Assembly (NCBI GenBank): GCA_029747585.1
Contig: JAPEVF010000168.1
Span: 18,200-82,199, forward strand
Source: Pleurotus djamor
Lineage: Eukaryota > Basidiomycota > Agaricomycetes > Agaricales > Pleurotaceae
Direction: 5' to 3'
Length of the DNA: 64,000 bases
Shown: positions 23,290 to 35,796 of the stretch, piece by piece
Position numbering within the stretch: position 1 is the first letter of the stretch
How the letters are laid out: every line of letters starts with the position of its first letter
Position numbers and translations under genes: made by a program
The notes under the pieces: model-generated
The model's database searches: none
Told to the model about the DNA's origin: nothing
Seen by the model: the letters and a program-made list of their open reading frames with translations, nothing else

Positions 23290-24150
23290 TATTCGGTTCC
23301 GAGTACGAATTTTGTGGGAGTATGTCAACATGGATAGTAATTTCTCCCGACAATTGAGGCAACGGAGAAGTCCTGGGGCCGCCCCAGCTATCAATGCTAC
23401 CTGATATAAAGAGTCAAAAATGACCTCGCCATGACGAAGCTAAGACGAACCGAAAATGAAGGGATCCTCCGATCCTGAGCACGTCTAGAAGTAGCCATTC
23501 AATCGAGTTCATGAGCATAGCCGTTCCTATCTGGTTTTCGCGGCCAGAGAGTCCTGAGTGTAGTCTTTCAAAAATGGCGCGATTCATGGCGGAATAAAGC
23601 CAAAATAAAGCAATCATAAGGGTTGAACGTTGAGCGCTTGAACGTCGAGGCGGGCGCTCTCTTCTTTAGGAGATAGGGACCCTTTAGGGGCGACACCAAA
23701 TTCTGCTTTTCCTCAACACGTCTTGTCCGTCTTTGGTCTTTCTCAGGCAACGTGGCGTATCACAGGCACCATAGAATGGAGAGGGTCTCTCAGCCCTGTA
23801 TACTCTCATCAATGTACTGCCTACCAGACTCCAGTGACGCAATTGTTCTCAGAAAGCGTATTGGGGCAATCAACATGGTCATCTACCCAGTTCTGCAGGA
23901 GAGCGAGGCATGTCCAAGCATCATGAGGTCTACCTGTCAGACTAATACCAAAAAGCAGCCCAGGGCCCCTTGACCTGGGGAACATCTTGTTTGCGACACT
24001 GTACTCACGCGGCCAGAGATCGTGTCAGGTTGATGTGACTGTTGTTCTAGCACCCGTCACCTGAAGTCCTAAGAGTGAGCCAAGATGAAGGGATGGCTTG
24101 GGAGCTCGACAGTGATTCTCAACTAGTTTATCATGCTGGCACTACGGAAA
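23290..24150. other. Intergenic between T1 and the cullin gene
   Basis: Only short antisense frames. Contains the T1 promoter and the 3' flank of the cullin gene. Confidence 0.45.
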
Positions 24151-24153
24151 TGA

Positions 24154-27100
24154 TTACGCAAGGTACCTGAACAATTTCTTATCCTGAGCATCTCGGCACA
24201 AATACTCTCTATCGACCAGCGACTCAATCTGTCGCTTGATGCTTGGAACGTCGGGTATGAAGTGTCTTTGAAGCGAATCGACCGTCTCTTGCACGATCTT
24301 CTCAAGCTTCATTTCTTTATTGGCCTTCATGATACGTACGACCGCAGCATCGATGCTATGCATGCGTTCGCCGTCTATCAACGCATGGGTAGATTTGCTC
24401 TCATCAACCTACAACAGTATAAGCACGACAGAAACGAAAGTGTAGAGCAGGGAAATGAGGAAGAACACGCACTGTAACCTTTGCCTGAATAGAGTTGATA
24501 TGGACTTTGGCACGAGCGTCGCTGAAATCCGCGTTGAATTTGAAAACGTCACGGTCGCCTACATCTTTACCGTGCGGAACTTTCTTTAGCACCTTGAGCT
24601 TACCGCATGCCAAGCTCTGCAGTGTTCGTCGGAGTTCGTCGTCATCTATGATGTAGTACATTGGGCATTGCGCGTCGAAAAAAGGGGAGGTAGGTAGACT
24701 CACCAAGCGGAACTTGCATCTTGATCTCGACAAAGGGAAGCTCTTCCGCGTCATTGAACAGCAACAAGACGAGCGCCTGGTAAAGGCTGACAGAGAGGTC
24801 TTTAGATCCTGGCGCAAACCGGCCCTTCAGTGTTGCCGTCCCCAAGGCGTGCTCCCAATTCAGCGTCCTGTTCTTATGCTTTGTCTGATAATACGCAGTA
24901 AACTCTTGGAGATCAGCTTCCATCTAGAAACGGCAAATGAATTGGTGGTTCAAAGTGTAGTTCATTCTGACATGCTCACTGCGGGAGGCAATGGAAGGGT
25001 CTTCTTGGAGAGGGCAAACGGCCAGGCGCTAGGTTGTAGAACCATCACGGAGACGGTGAGGGGTTTGTCTGGATGAGCCTTCATGAACTTGTCGTCAAAG
25101 CCCGCCATCAACTCCTTGGAAAGGTTGAGATCCTTGAACATGTCCTCTGCCATGTCGAACTGCGCATCATATTCTGGATCGGACGATTGAGAGTTGTCAC
25201 CACGGCGAAACCAACACAAAACGTACGTTCTCTGAGTTTCTTCAACATCTCCTTCTCGAAATCATCTGAAGCACTCTTGTCAAGGAGGAGCCTCTTCGCA
25301 AGCGATCGATGATAGAATCTCCTGAAGACGTCCTTGTCTTCGGTGTACCTATACAACGCCAACACTGAGTCCAACAGCGCTCTGAAGGCGGCGTCGCTGG
25401 ATGCTCCCTGGCCCTTTCGCATTATCTTGTCCAGATGCTTAGCGATGAGTTCAGCAGGCTTTCTCCGTCGAGCCTGGAAGCCGATCCTAAACCCTTCATC
25501 GAGAGCATAGATGAAATTCTTGTCAGGCACGGGGGGATCCAGCGTGCTGCTAGACTCCCCGGATTCAGAAACGTTGGGTGGGCCAACGACGAATGACTTC
25601 TGAATGGTTTTATCCGAATTGGCCTTGAACTCAAGAAGCTTGGGAATCATGGTATCGTCATTTGCAATGTCTGTGACGATGGCCTTGACTGAGGTCTAGT
25701 GTGATTTGCAACTATGATTAGTCTATCGACAGGAGACAATCGATGTGGAGCTCACGGAAACATAGCTTCGGAGAGACGACCTGAGGGATTCTAGTGTATC
25801 AACCTTGCGGAAGAGCTTGTACATCTTGCCGAGCATCGCTAAATCCTGCTCTTTCATCATTGCCCCCAGAGCTTCATATCAGACGTGTTAGTATTTATCT
25901 CTCCAGAAGAAAGCAGGGCCAGCGGCAGACCTTCTTTGGCTAGCCATTCTCCACGTTCCTTCATCAACGCTCGCTCAGTCGCCTGACGGGCAATTCCCCA
26001 AGTACCAACGGGCAGGACTTCTTTCACTAGATCACTTTCGTATTCAATCCTCAGGTCCATCTTCTTGAAAAATGCCTTGGCATCCGTCAATTCCACTGAC
26101 AACGTCTTGGACTCTTCAAGATACCACTCCGTCGTAAACGTGAGGTAGTGCTTCTCGAAAGCATCGTATTTGTCGTGGGTGATCAGATGAGAAACAACGC
26201 TAGACATGAGCTGACGATGGTCAGATTGGTTGATCCTGGGTCCAATGACGCATCAGAGGGATGCTCGAAAAAAAAAATAGATGGTATTGACCGCACCAAA
26301 GATGCCTTTCGTTATTGATAAGAAACTTGGTGCCCAACCGTAACCATTTGATGATAAGGTGGCTAGTGAAGACACGATCTCCGAATTTACCATATGCGAG
26401 TTCACTGGGGACAGTAAGGACTCTTGAATCAAAGGTCAAGCGGTCGGAAGGGACATACCGAATAGGAAGCAGGTTCGAATCAGCACGAACATAGAATTGG
26501 TCCAGATACGTGAGTAGGGAGCATAGGAGGGCCTGCGAATATGGTAATAAAGATCGGGCCACACACTGTCAGAAATGGATGGTACGACGTACTACTTGAT
26601 CTTCAAACCACTTGCAAGTATCAACAAACTTCTCAAGCCACGGTACGTAGTCCTGCTCAGAGCAACTGGTCGCTTCCAGCGCCATGGCAGAGCCGACGAC
26701 AAACTGTTCCAATTGCAGCTTCACGGCGTTGTACAATGTGTCCCCCATTTCGCCGGTGCAAACCATTGTGCGACACACGGCGTATATCTTTGCATAAGAT
26801 AGCGGAAGGGGCTCTGGATTCGTCTTCAAAATGAGCTTGATACATCGGACGAGAGGCTCATAGGAGGCTCTGTCGGGAAGTGATTCGGCTGTCGATTCTT
26901 TAGCACGTTCTACACGCAGTTCGATTGCTCGCCCATACCATGATATCCTATAATTCGGATTTGATTAGGGCCTGTCTGAGCTCCCTGTCTGTTCGATCTC
27001 GAAGCGGTGGCCGAGTCGATATCGGAATCAAGTCGAGAGACCTTTCTTGCCGCCAGACCATCGTTTATCGTGGCAGCCGAGTCAGAGATCTGAATTTTCG

Positions 27101-27161
27101 TAAAACCATTCGATGTTTGTGGCAATGAAAGCAGAGTGAACACGCCCGAAACCACAGGCAT
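24154..27161 (-). CDS. CUL4: Cullin-4-like E3 ubiquitin ligase scaffold
   Basis: Scaffold of a cullin-RING ubiquitin ligase. Exons on the minus strand encode N-terminal cullin repeats (about 27.0-25.7 kb), the cullin homology domain with the YRYTEDKDVFRRFYHRSLAKRL segment, the winged-helix motif ELRRTLQSLACGK and a C-terminal neddylation domain with AAVVRIMKANK and a terminal FRYLA. The lysine in RIMK is the NEDD8 acceptor by family knowledge. The LQSLACGK...PHGKDV stretch fits cullin-4 better than cullin-1 or -3. The first exon is uncertain: an in-frame ATG at 27161 opens a low-complexity region, and the splice joining it to the exon at about 26946 was not resolved. The stop is at 24154. Confidence 0.85.
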
Positions 27162-27377
27162 CCTTGAACGCAAACAAATTGGCGAGAACAAGGCGAGAAG
27201 GAAGTCAGTGCTCCTCAGCGCTCGCTCAGCCTTGGCGCTTTCCCGTCATCCCCTTACGACGTCGACGACGACGGCGACGACGAGCCCATGTCCCATCTGA
27301 AGTGCGGTTGACTCAGCCTTACCATGCGGTTTCCTTAAAAATTATCACCGACAGTCAGACATAGTTCAAATCTCACC

Positions 27378-28623
27378 ATGTCATCGATTGCTGGATTTGC
27401 AGCTGCAGCCCTCGACTCCCTGTCGCCTTCTCAAGTTGATTTTATCAAGAATCTACCCAAGGCCGAGCTCCACGCTCATCTGAATGGATCCATACCGATT
27501 GCGACGCTGAAAGATCTAGCTCGAGACTATCCGGTGGATGAAAATCAGTCGGACATCGTCCAGAGTGGACTTGACAAACTGCATGGCGTCGTGTTGGAAC
27601 AAATTCATGATTTTTTCAGTCTCTTTCCTGCGATATACGCTCTAACATCGACTCCGGAAGCCCTTCGACGCGCCACCAGAGCTGTTCTGGAGACCTTCCT
27701 TGATTCGAAGCAATGTACCTATCTCGAGTTGCGGAGTACACCAAAGGCAACGGACGCGATGTCGCGCATGGAATATGTTCGAGTCGTCGTTGATGAAGTC
27801 GAAAAGTATTCTGTGGATCAGGCTGCGTTGATCGTGAGCTTGGATCGTAGAATGGACGAAAGTGTAATTGCGGAGGTAATCGAAGTAGCTGTTACTTTGC
27901 GCAAGGAAGGCAGACGAGTTGTGGGTATCGACGTTTGCGGTGACCCCTTGGTACGCTTTTGTTCGCCGTGTATGAGGGTTCGTTTGATTGTTGACGGTGT
28001 ACCTAGGCCGGTGATATGGATGTATTGGAGAAACACATCCGGACTGCAAAAGCTGCTGGTCTTGGTGTTACTCTTCATATAGCCGAGGTACGTTTTCCTG
28101 CAAATAAATCGTGCCCGGATGTTGTTCTGACTGGTTTCAAGACGGTAGATAATCCGGGACCGGAAACTTTGCGGCTCCTTTCGTACGAACCTGATCGACT
28201 AGGGCATGCGACGTTCTTAGACGATGAAGCCAAAGAAGTTGTACTCCAGCATCCGAACATGTGCATTGAAATCTGCTTGAGCTCTAATCTGTTGTGAGTA
28301 GATTCGCCGACCTTGAAGGTGTTTATTGACCTCAAGCCATCATCTACTTAGATGCAAGACTGTTCCGACACTCGACGATCACCACATACGATATTACCTC
28401 GAGAAGAACCACCCTGTGGCGATCTGCGTAAGCTTCTTCCATCTCATAATTACGCGTCATTGTGCTAACATTCTTCCAGACCGACGACATTCTTCCGTTC
28501 AGGAACTCCATGTTGGGAGAGTACGCTCTGCTCATGGCGCAGCCACCCCTTGGTTTAGGCCTAAATGAAAGCGAAGTTAGTCGCATCGCGGAAATGAGCT
28601 TGCAATCTAGGTTCTCTTTGTAA
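27378..28623 (+). CDS. Adenosine deaminase-like protein (ADAL / N6-methyl-AMP deaminase; 341 aa)
   Basis: Hydrolytic deaminase of modified adenine nucleotides. Five exons: 27378-27950, 28007-28087, 28142-28293, 28352-28427, 28480-28623. Zinc-site histidines lie in ELHAHLNGS (H32, H34). Later motifs are TLHIAE (His and catalytic Glu), GHATFL and the zinc aspartate in TDDI. The substrate loop ICLSSNLLCKT resembles ADAL rather than classical adenosine deaminase. All splice sites are GT-AG and frames close. Divergent from the cullin gene, with about 215 bp between start codons. Confidence 0.9.
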
Positions 28624-29152
28624 CGCGTGCAAAAGTAAATCAACGCGGCGAACGGTAGAATCGGATGTTTCACCCTCTTCCGAAATCTCCATCCGTGTGT
28701 GCCCCACTGGAGTATACTCCTCGATTGTTTCATCTATGAATAACTATGTTGGTTAGATCAACACGATTTGCCTTTTCGATACCTCAGTATGATTCCATCA
28801 AACCATCAGAGGAGCTCTTGGACTCATCACCCTGACCGAGGAAAGCCATCTCTTGATCATCAGGGTGCCTACTATTGATTCCTCCTTATCGTAAGCTGCG
28901 ACACAAACTTCATTGAGCCGAGCCCATATGGTATCCCCACAAAGACAAGACATGATACACGCTCGATCTACCGGGCAGTGTTTGAGTGTGCCTGTCATGC
29001 GTTAGGCCTCGCACACTCCATCTGAGACGGAATCAACAGTGTTCGAAGCCATTATATCTGGAGGGATGCGAACCTAGGTTTGATCCTTCGTGGTCTGCTC
29101 CCTCTTACCCCCGTGTTCCCCTCGTTTCTCTACCCGTGCCGTAATTACAGAG
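28624..29152. other. Intergenic, no gene seen
   Basis: Only short minus-strand frames without domains lie between the ADAL stop and the DUF6534 gene. Confidence 0.45.
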
Positions 29153-31224
29153 ATGGCGAGCGCATCTTTCAGCCAGTTTGGTATTTCGTTGGATGGTACC
29201 ATCGGTGCGATGTTCCTTGGTATCGTCGGAGCTTCTATGTGAGTAATATATTCGGCGTCGTTGACTAGCTCTGAATCAGGAATGCTTCTTTGTTAGGCTG
29301 TACGGGGCAGAGAACTTGCAAACGTATGCTTACTTCAGGCGATACCCGAGGGACCATGTACTGCAGAAGGCTTCGGTGCGTGGAGATCTAGTTGACAGAG
29401 GCTTGAGAACCCGGTGTTGACTTTGTTTCGGTGGTATTGGTGTGCTTAGGTCTCTCTTCTCTGGTGCGTCTTTTTTTCCCTTCTCCACATGCCGTCCATT
29501 CATTCCTGGTTTTAGGATCATCGAGACCTTGACGCTTGCATTGGCCATTCATGCTAACTACTCCATCCTCGTCACGGGTTGGGGAAACCCTTTCTCCCTC
29601 CTTGATGTCATATGGTATGGATCGAGCACACACTTTCTGTTATTTGTTGCTGAATCGCGATACAGGAGCTATCAGCTACAGAATGTCTTCAACGTCCTCT
29701 TGATATTCTTTCTACACACGTGAGTCATATCTCTGCGAGGTCAGTCGCTACGGTTCCTGAGCGTCTTGCCGTGGATAGTCTATACGCTATCAGAACTTAC
29801 AAACGTGAGTCCATCTTTGCTTCTCGTATAGTTATAAAAGCTGTCGCTAACTTGACTGCCATAGTTGGCCGTCATTTCAACCGCTACCTCCCATATGGAG
29901 CTGTGAGTCTTTGCTGTCATTGGTTTCAGGGAACTCCTGTTTATAGACTCCCCCTAGATTCTCTGTGTTGTGGTTGAATATGGTGCGTCTCTCTCTCTCT
30001 CTGGCAGAAATCTGAGCAAACTCACTCACTGTTGCGCTGTGTAGGTATCGGACTATGTGCATCNTTTTTTCTCCCTATGAAATAGCCCTTCGTTGACGTC
30101 GTTCTCTAACGAATATAGGGGCCATCGTATCAATGTAAGTTCTAAAGTATGGACGTCCTGAGTCGATCTGACCATGTGCCTCCAGGTACTCGGTCAAGCA
30201 AATGGTAGACCTGCAAAGCGTTCTGACAGGCGGACCGATAATGAATGAAGATCTACGAGTACGTGATGCGGTTCCTCACTGGTCAATGACTGAGTACTGA
30301 TTACTGAGTCCTGGCTTTTGCTTTTGAAAGGTCTCCTTGAATACGTTCTTTATTACGAGTACCTGCGTGGACTTCATCCTCGCGTTCTTCATGTGTGCAT
30401 GCCTTTACCGGTGCCATTCTGTTTTCACCGAGTAAGTTGACCGCGAACTTGTTTGTCCGTCCGAGTTTTAACTACTGATCTTGTATATCTAGGACCAACT
30501 CAAAAATACAGAAACTGATGCAGTATACAATCGCATCCGGTCTGGCAACAAGGTATGCCGTCGGTACTTATTTTCTCCACCAATGAAGTAACACTTGTGT
30601 TCTTGTCAGTGCCTGTTCGATGGCTATGGTCATATCCTTCTGGGCGTTGCCAAAGGCATTTGTGTTCGCCGGGATAGAGTTACTTCTCCCTCGCCGTATG
30701 TCCAATTTCTTACTCCCCTTAAATTTCTGCCTCTGATAGCCATTTTTCACAGTCTACGCCAACTCTTACTTAGCCATGTAAGTCCTCATATGACCCTCTC
30801 CAGAGTCTTCGTGCCTTATCCCTCGTGTAGGCTTAATATCCGCATCGTTCGCGACAAACCAACATCAGCGGCGGCAACCCACTCCCCTTTGACTTCCTCC
30901 ACCCCCAGCACGAATAAGCTTATTCCCAAAGTTCCATTGACCGTGCATGTCAGCACAAACACGTCGATCGAGAAGGAAGATATCGAAACCACTATGAACC
31001 TGAATGAGAAAGGCTCACCGCCTATATCTCAACATTCTCAAGATTCTGTTATATCCCATCCGTTCCATTACGCCTCGTACGAACCGCTGAGCGCTACAAA
31101 GCCCAGACCACTTCCACCAACTCCCTCCGCACAGCGACGCCTCTCCAGAGACGATATTTTTGGCGATCAAGGAAGATATAGAGAGAGTTGGAAGCCACAG
31201 CAACTCTACCAAACAGAAGCCTGA
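29153..31224 (+). CDS. DUF6534-family multi-spanning membrane protein
   Basis: Agaricomycete-specific family of membrane proteins of unknown function. ATG at 29153 opens with a typical start (DGTIGAMFLGIVGASM), then LYGAENLQTYAYFRRYP, an aromatic/hydrophobic helix around LALAIHANYSILVTGWGNP and LLDVIW, and LYAIRTYK. These match the family pattern of alternating helices with short loops. At least nine short exons with GTGAGT-type donors cover 29153-30850. The last exon (to 31224) encodes a serine/proline-rich cytosolic tail. One ambiguous base at about 30064 falls in an intron or exon edge. Later exon boundaries were not all fixed. Confidence 0.75.
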
Positions 31225-31401
31225 GCTCGAGCACGACGTTTGGATACTTTAAATTATTAATTATGATTATGTGGACGATTTATTTGTGTAGAGTACAAGT
31301 AGAGTACATATTATCTTGAATCTTAAGTTCGGACTGCTCCGGGTGTATCTTCGTTGAATCTGTCGCAATCACGATGTGGTCAATGGCGACAAGGAAAGGG
31401 A

Positions 31402-32066
31402 TCAACCAGGTCCTTCGTTGTCGGGTGGCGAGTCGGCGTCGACCAACATGGTCCGCAGCGTGATAGATATTTGGCGGTGTAATTCCCCTTGTGTAGTACC
31501 GTGTAAGTTGACTTTGCGAACGGGTAGAGCAAGACTCACGGGCTCGATGAACCGCTTGAGAATATTCAGAATTCACAAGTGTCATTTCTTGCTCCAGAGC
31601 ACTTAGTCGCTTTGCCTACGAGTTTGAAAGTCATGGGTCAAATCATGGGGTATAAGTTGATGAACGAACCTGCTCTTCTTCTGGCTCTGGTTCCGGCAGC
31701 GAATTTATCAGATACTCAATCTGCTTCGCTTTCACGATCAGGTCTGTGACAAGCTCCTTCTTGTTTGCTACGANGCGGGGATCCGTGTAAGTCCAACGGT
31801 ATTCAATGGCAAGGGTCATAACAGACGCACCTTCGAAGACATCTGGCGCGTCCGCCTTCCCCGCAGCTCGTTGCTTCGTGACTGGGACCTCCGGGCTGAC
31901 TTGCTTGAAGTCGGCCTTTGTTGTCAAATAAAGAATGCTCCTCGACATGATAGTAAGGATCTGCGCTGTGCAGCCAAGGTGAGTATCTCTGAGTGTCACG
32001 AAGAATCATCGATGCGCGGCAACTGACTTGTTGGATTTCATCTTGAAGTTGGGTAATGCGGTCCAT
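31402..32066 (-). CDS. MED21: Mediator complex subunit 21 (142 aa)
   Basis: Subunit of the Mediator middle module that connects activators with RNA polymerase II. Five exons: 32066-32028, 31960-31831, 31767-31670, 31615-31540, 31487-31402, all in phase. The N-terminus MDRITQLQDEIQQ followed by ILTIMSRSI is the family signature. Then come KKELVTDLIVKAKQIEYLI, an acidic PEPEPEEEQ stretch and a coiled-coil end (RLSALEQEM). An ambiguous base at about 31774 lies just before an intron acceptor. Divergent from RTF2 over 232 bp. Confidence 0.9.
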
Positions 32067-32298
32067 AGACGAGAGTTCTTGCAGCATTTCGCTGCAGAAT
32101 GGTCTCACGCAAATGGTGGTCCACAAGAAACCTGTGGCGATCCTGGACGAGCTTTTGAAATATCGGCGAAATGTCTCAGAAAACAGGGATATCCCGACTT
32201 GCAGGGTGGTCGCCAGTCACACGGGACGCCCTGTATAAGCGCCCAAATCCAACTTGTACAAACCACCACCACAACCGCCACCGTCGTCGTCGCCGCAA
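32067..32298. promoter_or_regulatory. Bidirectional MED21/RTF2 intergenic promoter
   Basis: 232 bp separate the two start codons; both genes must use this stretch. It carries a run of ACCACC/GCCGCC-type trinucleotides (32265-32295). No clear TATA box. Confidence 0.5.
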
Positions 32299-33339
32299 AT
32301 GGGAAATGATGGAGGAAGTATTCCTGATAGGAGAGACTTGGTGAGAAATAAACCCAAGGTCTGTAGCTTTTCTCTCACTTTTGAGTTCAGGTTCTGACAG
32401 TGAGTTCAGGCTGAGCAAGCCGACAAAGCCAATCAAACTCGAGCTCGGTGGTTCTTTTGCGCTCTTTCCAAGGTATGTTACGGATTCCACTAACGTATGG
32501 CTTTGGCTGAGTTTGTACTCATAGCGACGCTTGGAAGAACCGATAGTATCTTGTTCTCTCGGAAAGCTCTACAATAAGGATGCTTTGTTGGAATACTTGC
32601 TGGATCGCTCGGCATTTGGAGACGGTGAAATAATATGTGGGCATATCAGGTCTCTAAAGGTATGTGAAGCCGTTGTCCAGCTTGTGTCATCGTACTTATG
32701 TGGTCCAGGACGTCACGACGCTCAAACTCACGCCCAACAATGCTGCTGCTCCTCAGAAAGATGATACCGTCGAGCAAGCACGATATATCTGTCCATTATC
32801 TCACAAGGAAATGAACGGCGCCCAACCCTTCGTCTACATATCGACTTGCGGCTGTGTCTTTAGCCATGCCGGCCTCAAAGCTCTCTCTTCGTCATCAACG
32901 CTCGACCTCTGTCCTCAATGCGGCAAGAAATACGACGCGGCATCAGACGTTCTTACCATCAACCCCTCGGCCCAGGAAGAGGAGCGAATGCACGCTGCAA
33001 TGACGGCCAAGCGTTTAGCTGAGCCTCCGAAAAAGTCGAAGAAACGGAAAGCGAAAGATGATGCCGGAGTTGAGGGTGATGCGCCAGCCACAAAGAAGAA
33101 GGCTGCTGTGCCTAGCACGAACCCCTCTGTTGCAGCGGTCAGCAAGGCCGTTGTTGATAGTCTAGCGAAGGAGGAAGCGAAACGGAAGAGCGAGATGTCA
33201 GAGGCTGTCAAGTCGTTGTATGGGAAAGATCTACCCAAGAAGAAGGAGACTTTCATGACTATGGGGACATTTACTAGGGTGCGTCTCTCGACTTGTCCTC
33301 CACCATGCCTTGTACTTATTTCCTCCTTAGTACGCTTGA
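32299..33339 (+). CDS. RTF2: Replication termination factor 2 (278 aa)
   Basis: Rtf2 acts at stalled replication forks and has a RING-like (C2HC2-type) domain. Exons: 32299-32358, 32410-32472, 32525-32659, 32709-33278, 33331-33339. The start MGNDGGSIPDRRDLV is the conserved Rtf2 N-terminus. RRLEEPIVSCSLGKLYNKD, YICPLSHKEMNG and CPQCGKKY supply the RING-like cysteines and histidine. A lysine-rich linker follows, and the C-terminus is KETFMTMGTFTRYA, with the last two residues on a 9-bp terminal exon. Confidence 0.9.
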
Positions 33340-33696
33340 CCGCAATGTACTTTGTTATGACATCGATTTGTAATTCTATTCACATTCTACGCTACGTTGA
33401 ATTATATCACTCGGATGCAGCGGAACAGGCTACAAACTCTTGTTACGACAGAGCAGGATGCTTGCGCTGTGAAGTTAGTCTTCACCACCACGACGATCTA
33501 AAACCTCCAGGAATCTATTCAGAGCCTTCCTTCAAAACGCTGCGTAGACCCTGAATCATGATCGCAGCTTGTAGATCACTCACACTACCACATGCTCACT
33601 AACTTCCTGACTCCCACCGTCGCGGTCGCGAGCCCGCCGAAATCAGTCCTTAAATACCCACCCTTTCATATGCTCCTTTAGTGCATAGCCATTCCT
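33340..33696. other. Intergenic, no gene seen
   Basis: 3' flank of RTF2 and promoter region of carboxypeptidase S2; no supported feature beyond that. Confidence 0.45.
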
Positions 33697-35732
33697 ATGC
33701 GAACAGCAAGTCTTTGGGAAATCTCCGTCACGGCGCTTGGCTGTGCCCCTCTGGCGCTTGCTCGGAACTCCCAGCGAAACCATCTCGGGATCAAGTTCCA
33801 GAATTCAGCTTCATACGGTCACGTTGAAAGGTTATATGACGCTCCTCGGGCTTTTGATGCAACGTCCTTTTCGCCTTTGGATACACTCGACGCATTGGGA
33901 GACACGAAATTTTCAACATTTGGACACCCCGCGTTTCCCAATCACAGCATTAGGGTAAAGAAGACCAACTTCTGCGACCCCACCGTAAAGTAGGTGTCGC
34001 CTATAGCTAAGAGTGGTTCCTCTGGCCTTGAACTAATCTCTGGAATACCATTATTTCTAGTTCGTACACTGGGTATATCGATATTGAGGCTCGACACCTC
34101 TTTTTCTACTTCTTCGAAAGTCGGAACAACCCAGATACGGACGATGTCGTATTTTGGACCAATGGGGGACCAGGTGGCTCCTCGGCGATGGGGTTATTCA
34201 TGGAATTGGGACCTTGCCGCATCGTCGATGAGAAAGGGCCTAGCTTTCACCCGGAATCCTGGAACTCCAATGCCAATATCTTCTTCATTGATCAGCCCAT
34301 TGGTGTTGGATTTTCCTACGCCGAATTCGGTGAATACGTGGTAGGCCACTCCTCGGTTTGTAGCACCTTCTTATCTTATGGTGGCCTCAGAGCACCACGG
34401 AAGAGGCTGCTCAAGACGTTGCTGCCTTTGTCGCCATCTTCTTTGAAAACTTTACTAAGTTCAAAGGACGAGGGTTTCACTTCTCGGGCGAATCCTATGC
34501 TGTGAGGTTTCCGCTGAATCCTCCAGAGTGCTTTGATCAATCTTGCCCATTGTAGGGTCGATATCTTCCTTTATTCGCAGCCGCCGTTCATGATCAGAAC
34601 CCGAAGTTGATCGAGTTGGGAATGACTCCCATTAATCTCAGTTCTGTCATGATCGGTGAGCACGTCCAATATCGTGACGACGTGTTCCAGAACCCTTATG
34701 AATGATTCAAGGAAACGGGATGACTGATTTTTATAGTATGATTCCTGCATATGCGGAATTTCAGTGCACGAACGCGTCTGTCGCGCCAGTACAAAGCATA
34801 AGGTATGAGGAACTGACATTTATCCCGTCCTAGAGAGTGCTAACCGTAGACCTTCAGTGCCTGCGTCAAAATGAAACAAATGGTCAGTAGTCAGTGCATA
34901 CCGTCAAGTCACAGTTCCCTCATTTGCAACTAGCTCCCTCGGTGCCTACGGTGGTTTAAATCCTCCTGCATCGACCACTTTGACCTCATTGACTGCAATG
35001 CTGCCATCGATATTTATCACGATGCCGTTGAAGTGCCCTTCACTCTTACTGGTTCGTCATAGCTTGCGATACGCGACAAATAAAGGAATGATGGGTTTTC
35101 ACGACCAGGTAGGAACCCCTACGATATCAGTAAAGCCTGTGAGGGGGAACATGATGAAACCCTTTGCTACCCCGCAACACTGTACGTCCCCTCCTTTGCT
35201 TAGGCCAAGTTGCTACATACTCATACCATGGCAGACACGTACGAGACTATCTATCCCGACCAGACGTGCGAACAATGCTAGGCGTGGATCCTTCAGTTCG
35301 CGAGAAGTTTGTGATCGCTGATCCCGCCATCAATGCTGCATTCGGTGTGACTGTGGATATAGGACATCCGACAGTAGATCACATCGCAGCTTTGCTTGAA
35401 AGAGGTGTTCGGGTCCTCATCTATGTAGGCTCGTATGATTGGGTTTGCAATTGGTTGGGGAATATGAAGTGGACCCTTGATATGGAGTGGAGTGGAAAGG
35501 AAGCGTTTGGAAACATGGCCTTGGTGGACTGGATGGTCAATGGGACGTCTGTTGGAAAGATGCGAAGCACGAAAGGGTTTACATTCGCAACTGTTTACGG
35601 GGCCGGCCACATGGTAAGTTCCAGTGTTCAATCATCTTGTCCAGATTCTCATGCGTCTACCAGGTTCCATACGACAAACCCGCCGAGTCCTTGGAGATGG
35701 TCAAGCGTTGGATGTCTGATCAACCACTTTAG
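33697..35732 (+). CDS. Secreted serine carboxypeptidase S2 (peptidase S10; 512 aa)
   Basis: Same ten-exon structure as S1: 33697-33989, 34061-34340, 34391-34501, 34556-34655, 34712-34802, 34858-34882, 34934-35051, 35109-35181, 35235-35613, 35664-35732, all with GT donors. The catalytic serine is in GESYA, the aspartate in [11 protein letters not shown] and the histidine in GAGHM. The N-terminus is hydrophobic but a weaker signal peptide than in S1. It has NGGPGGSS like S1. In the seventh exon the cysteine present in the paralogues (NLCQEA, TLCQEA, VLCSNA) is missing (DIYHDA), leaving a likely unpaired cysteine. Convergent with T2, stops 64 bp apart. Confidence 0.88.
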
Positions 35733-35796
35733 GGTGTCATATTCAAGTTTCGTCTATATAAATACAAGCCCATACGAGCAACATCGGAATTTCGGA

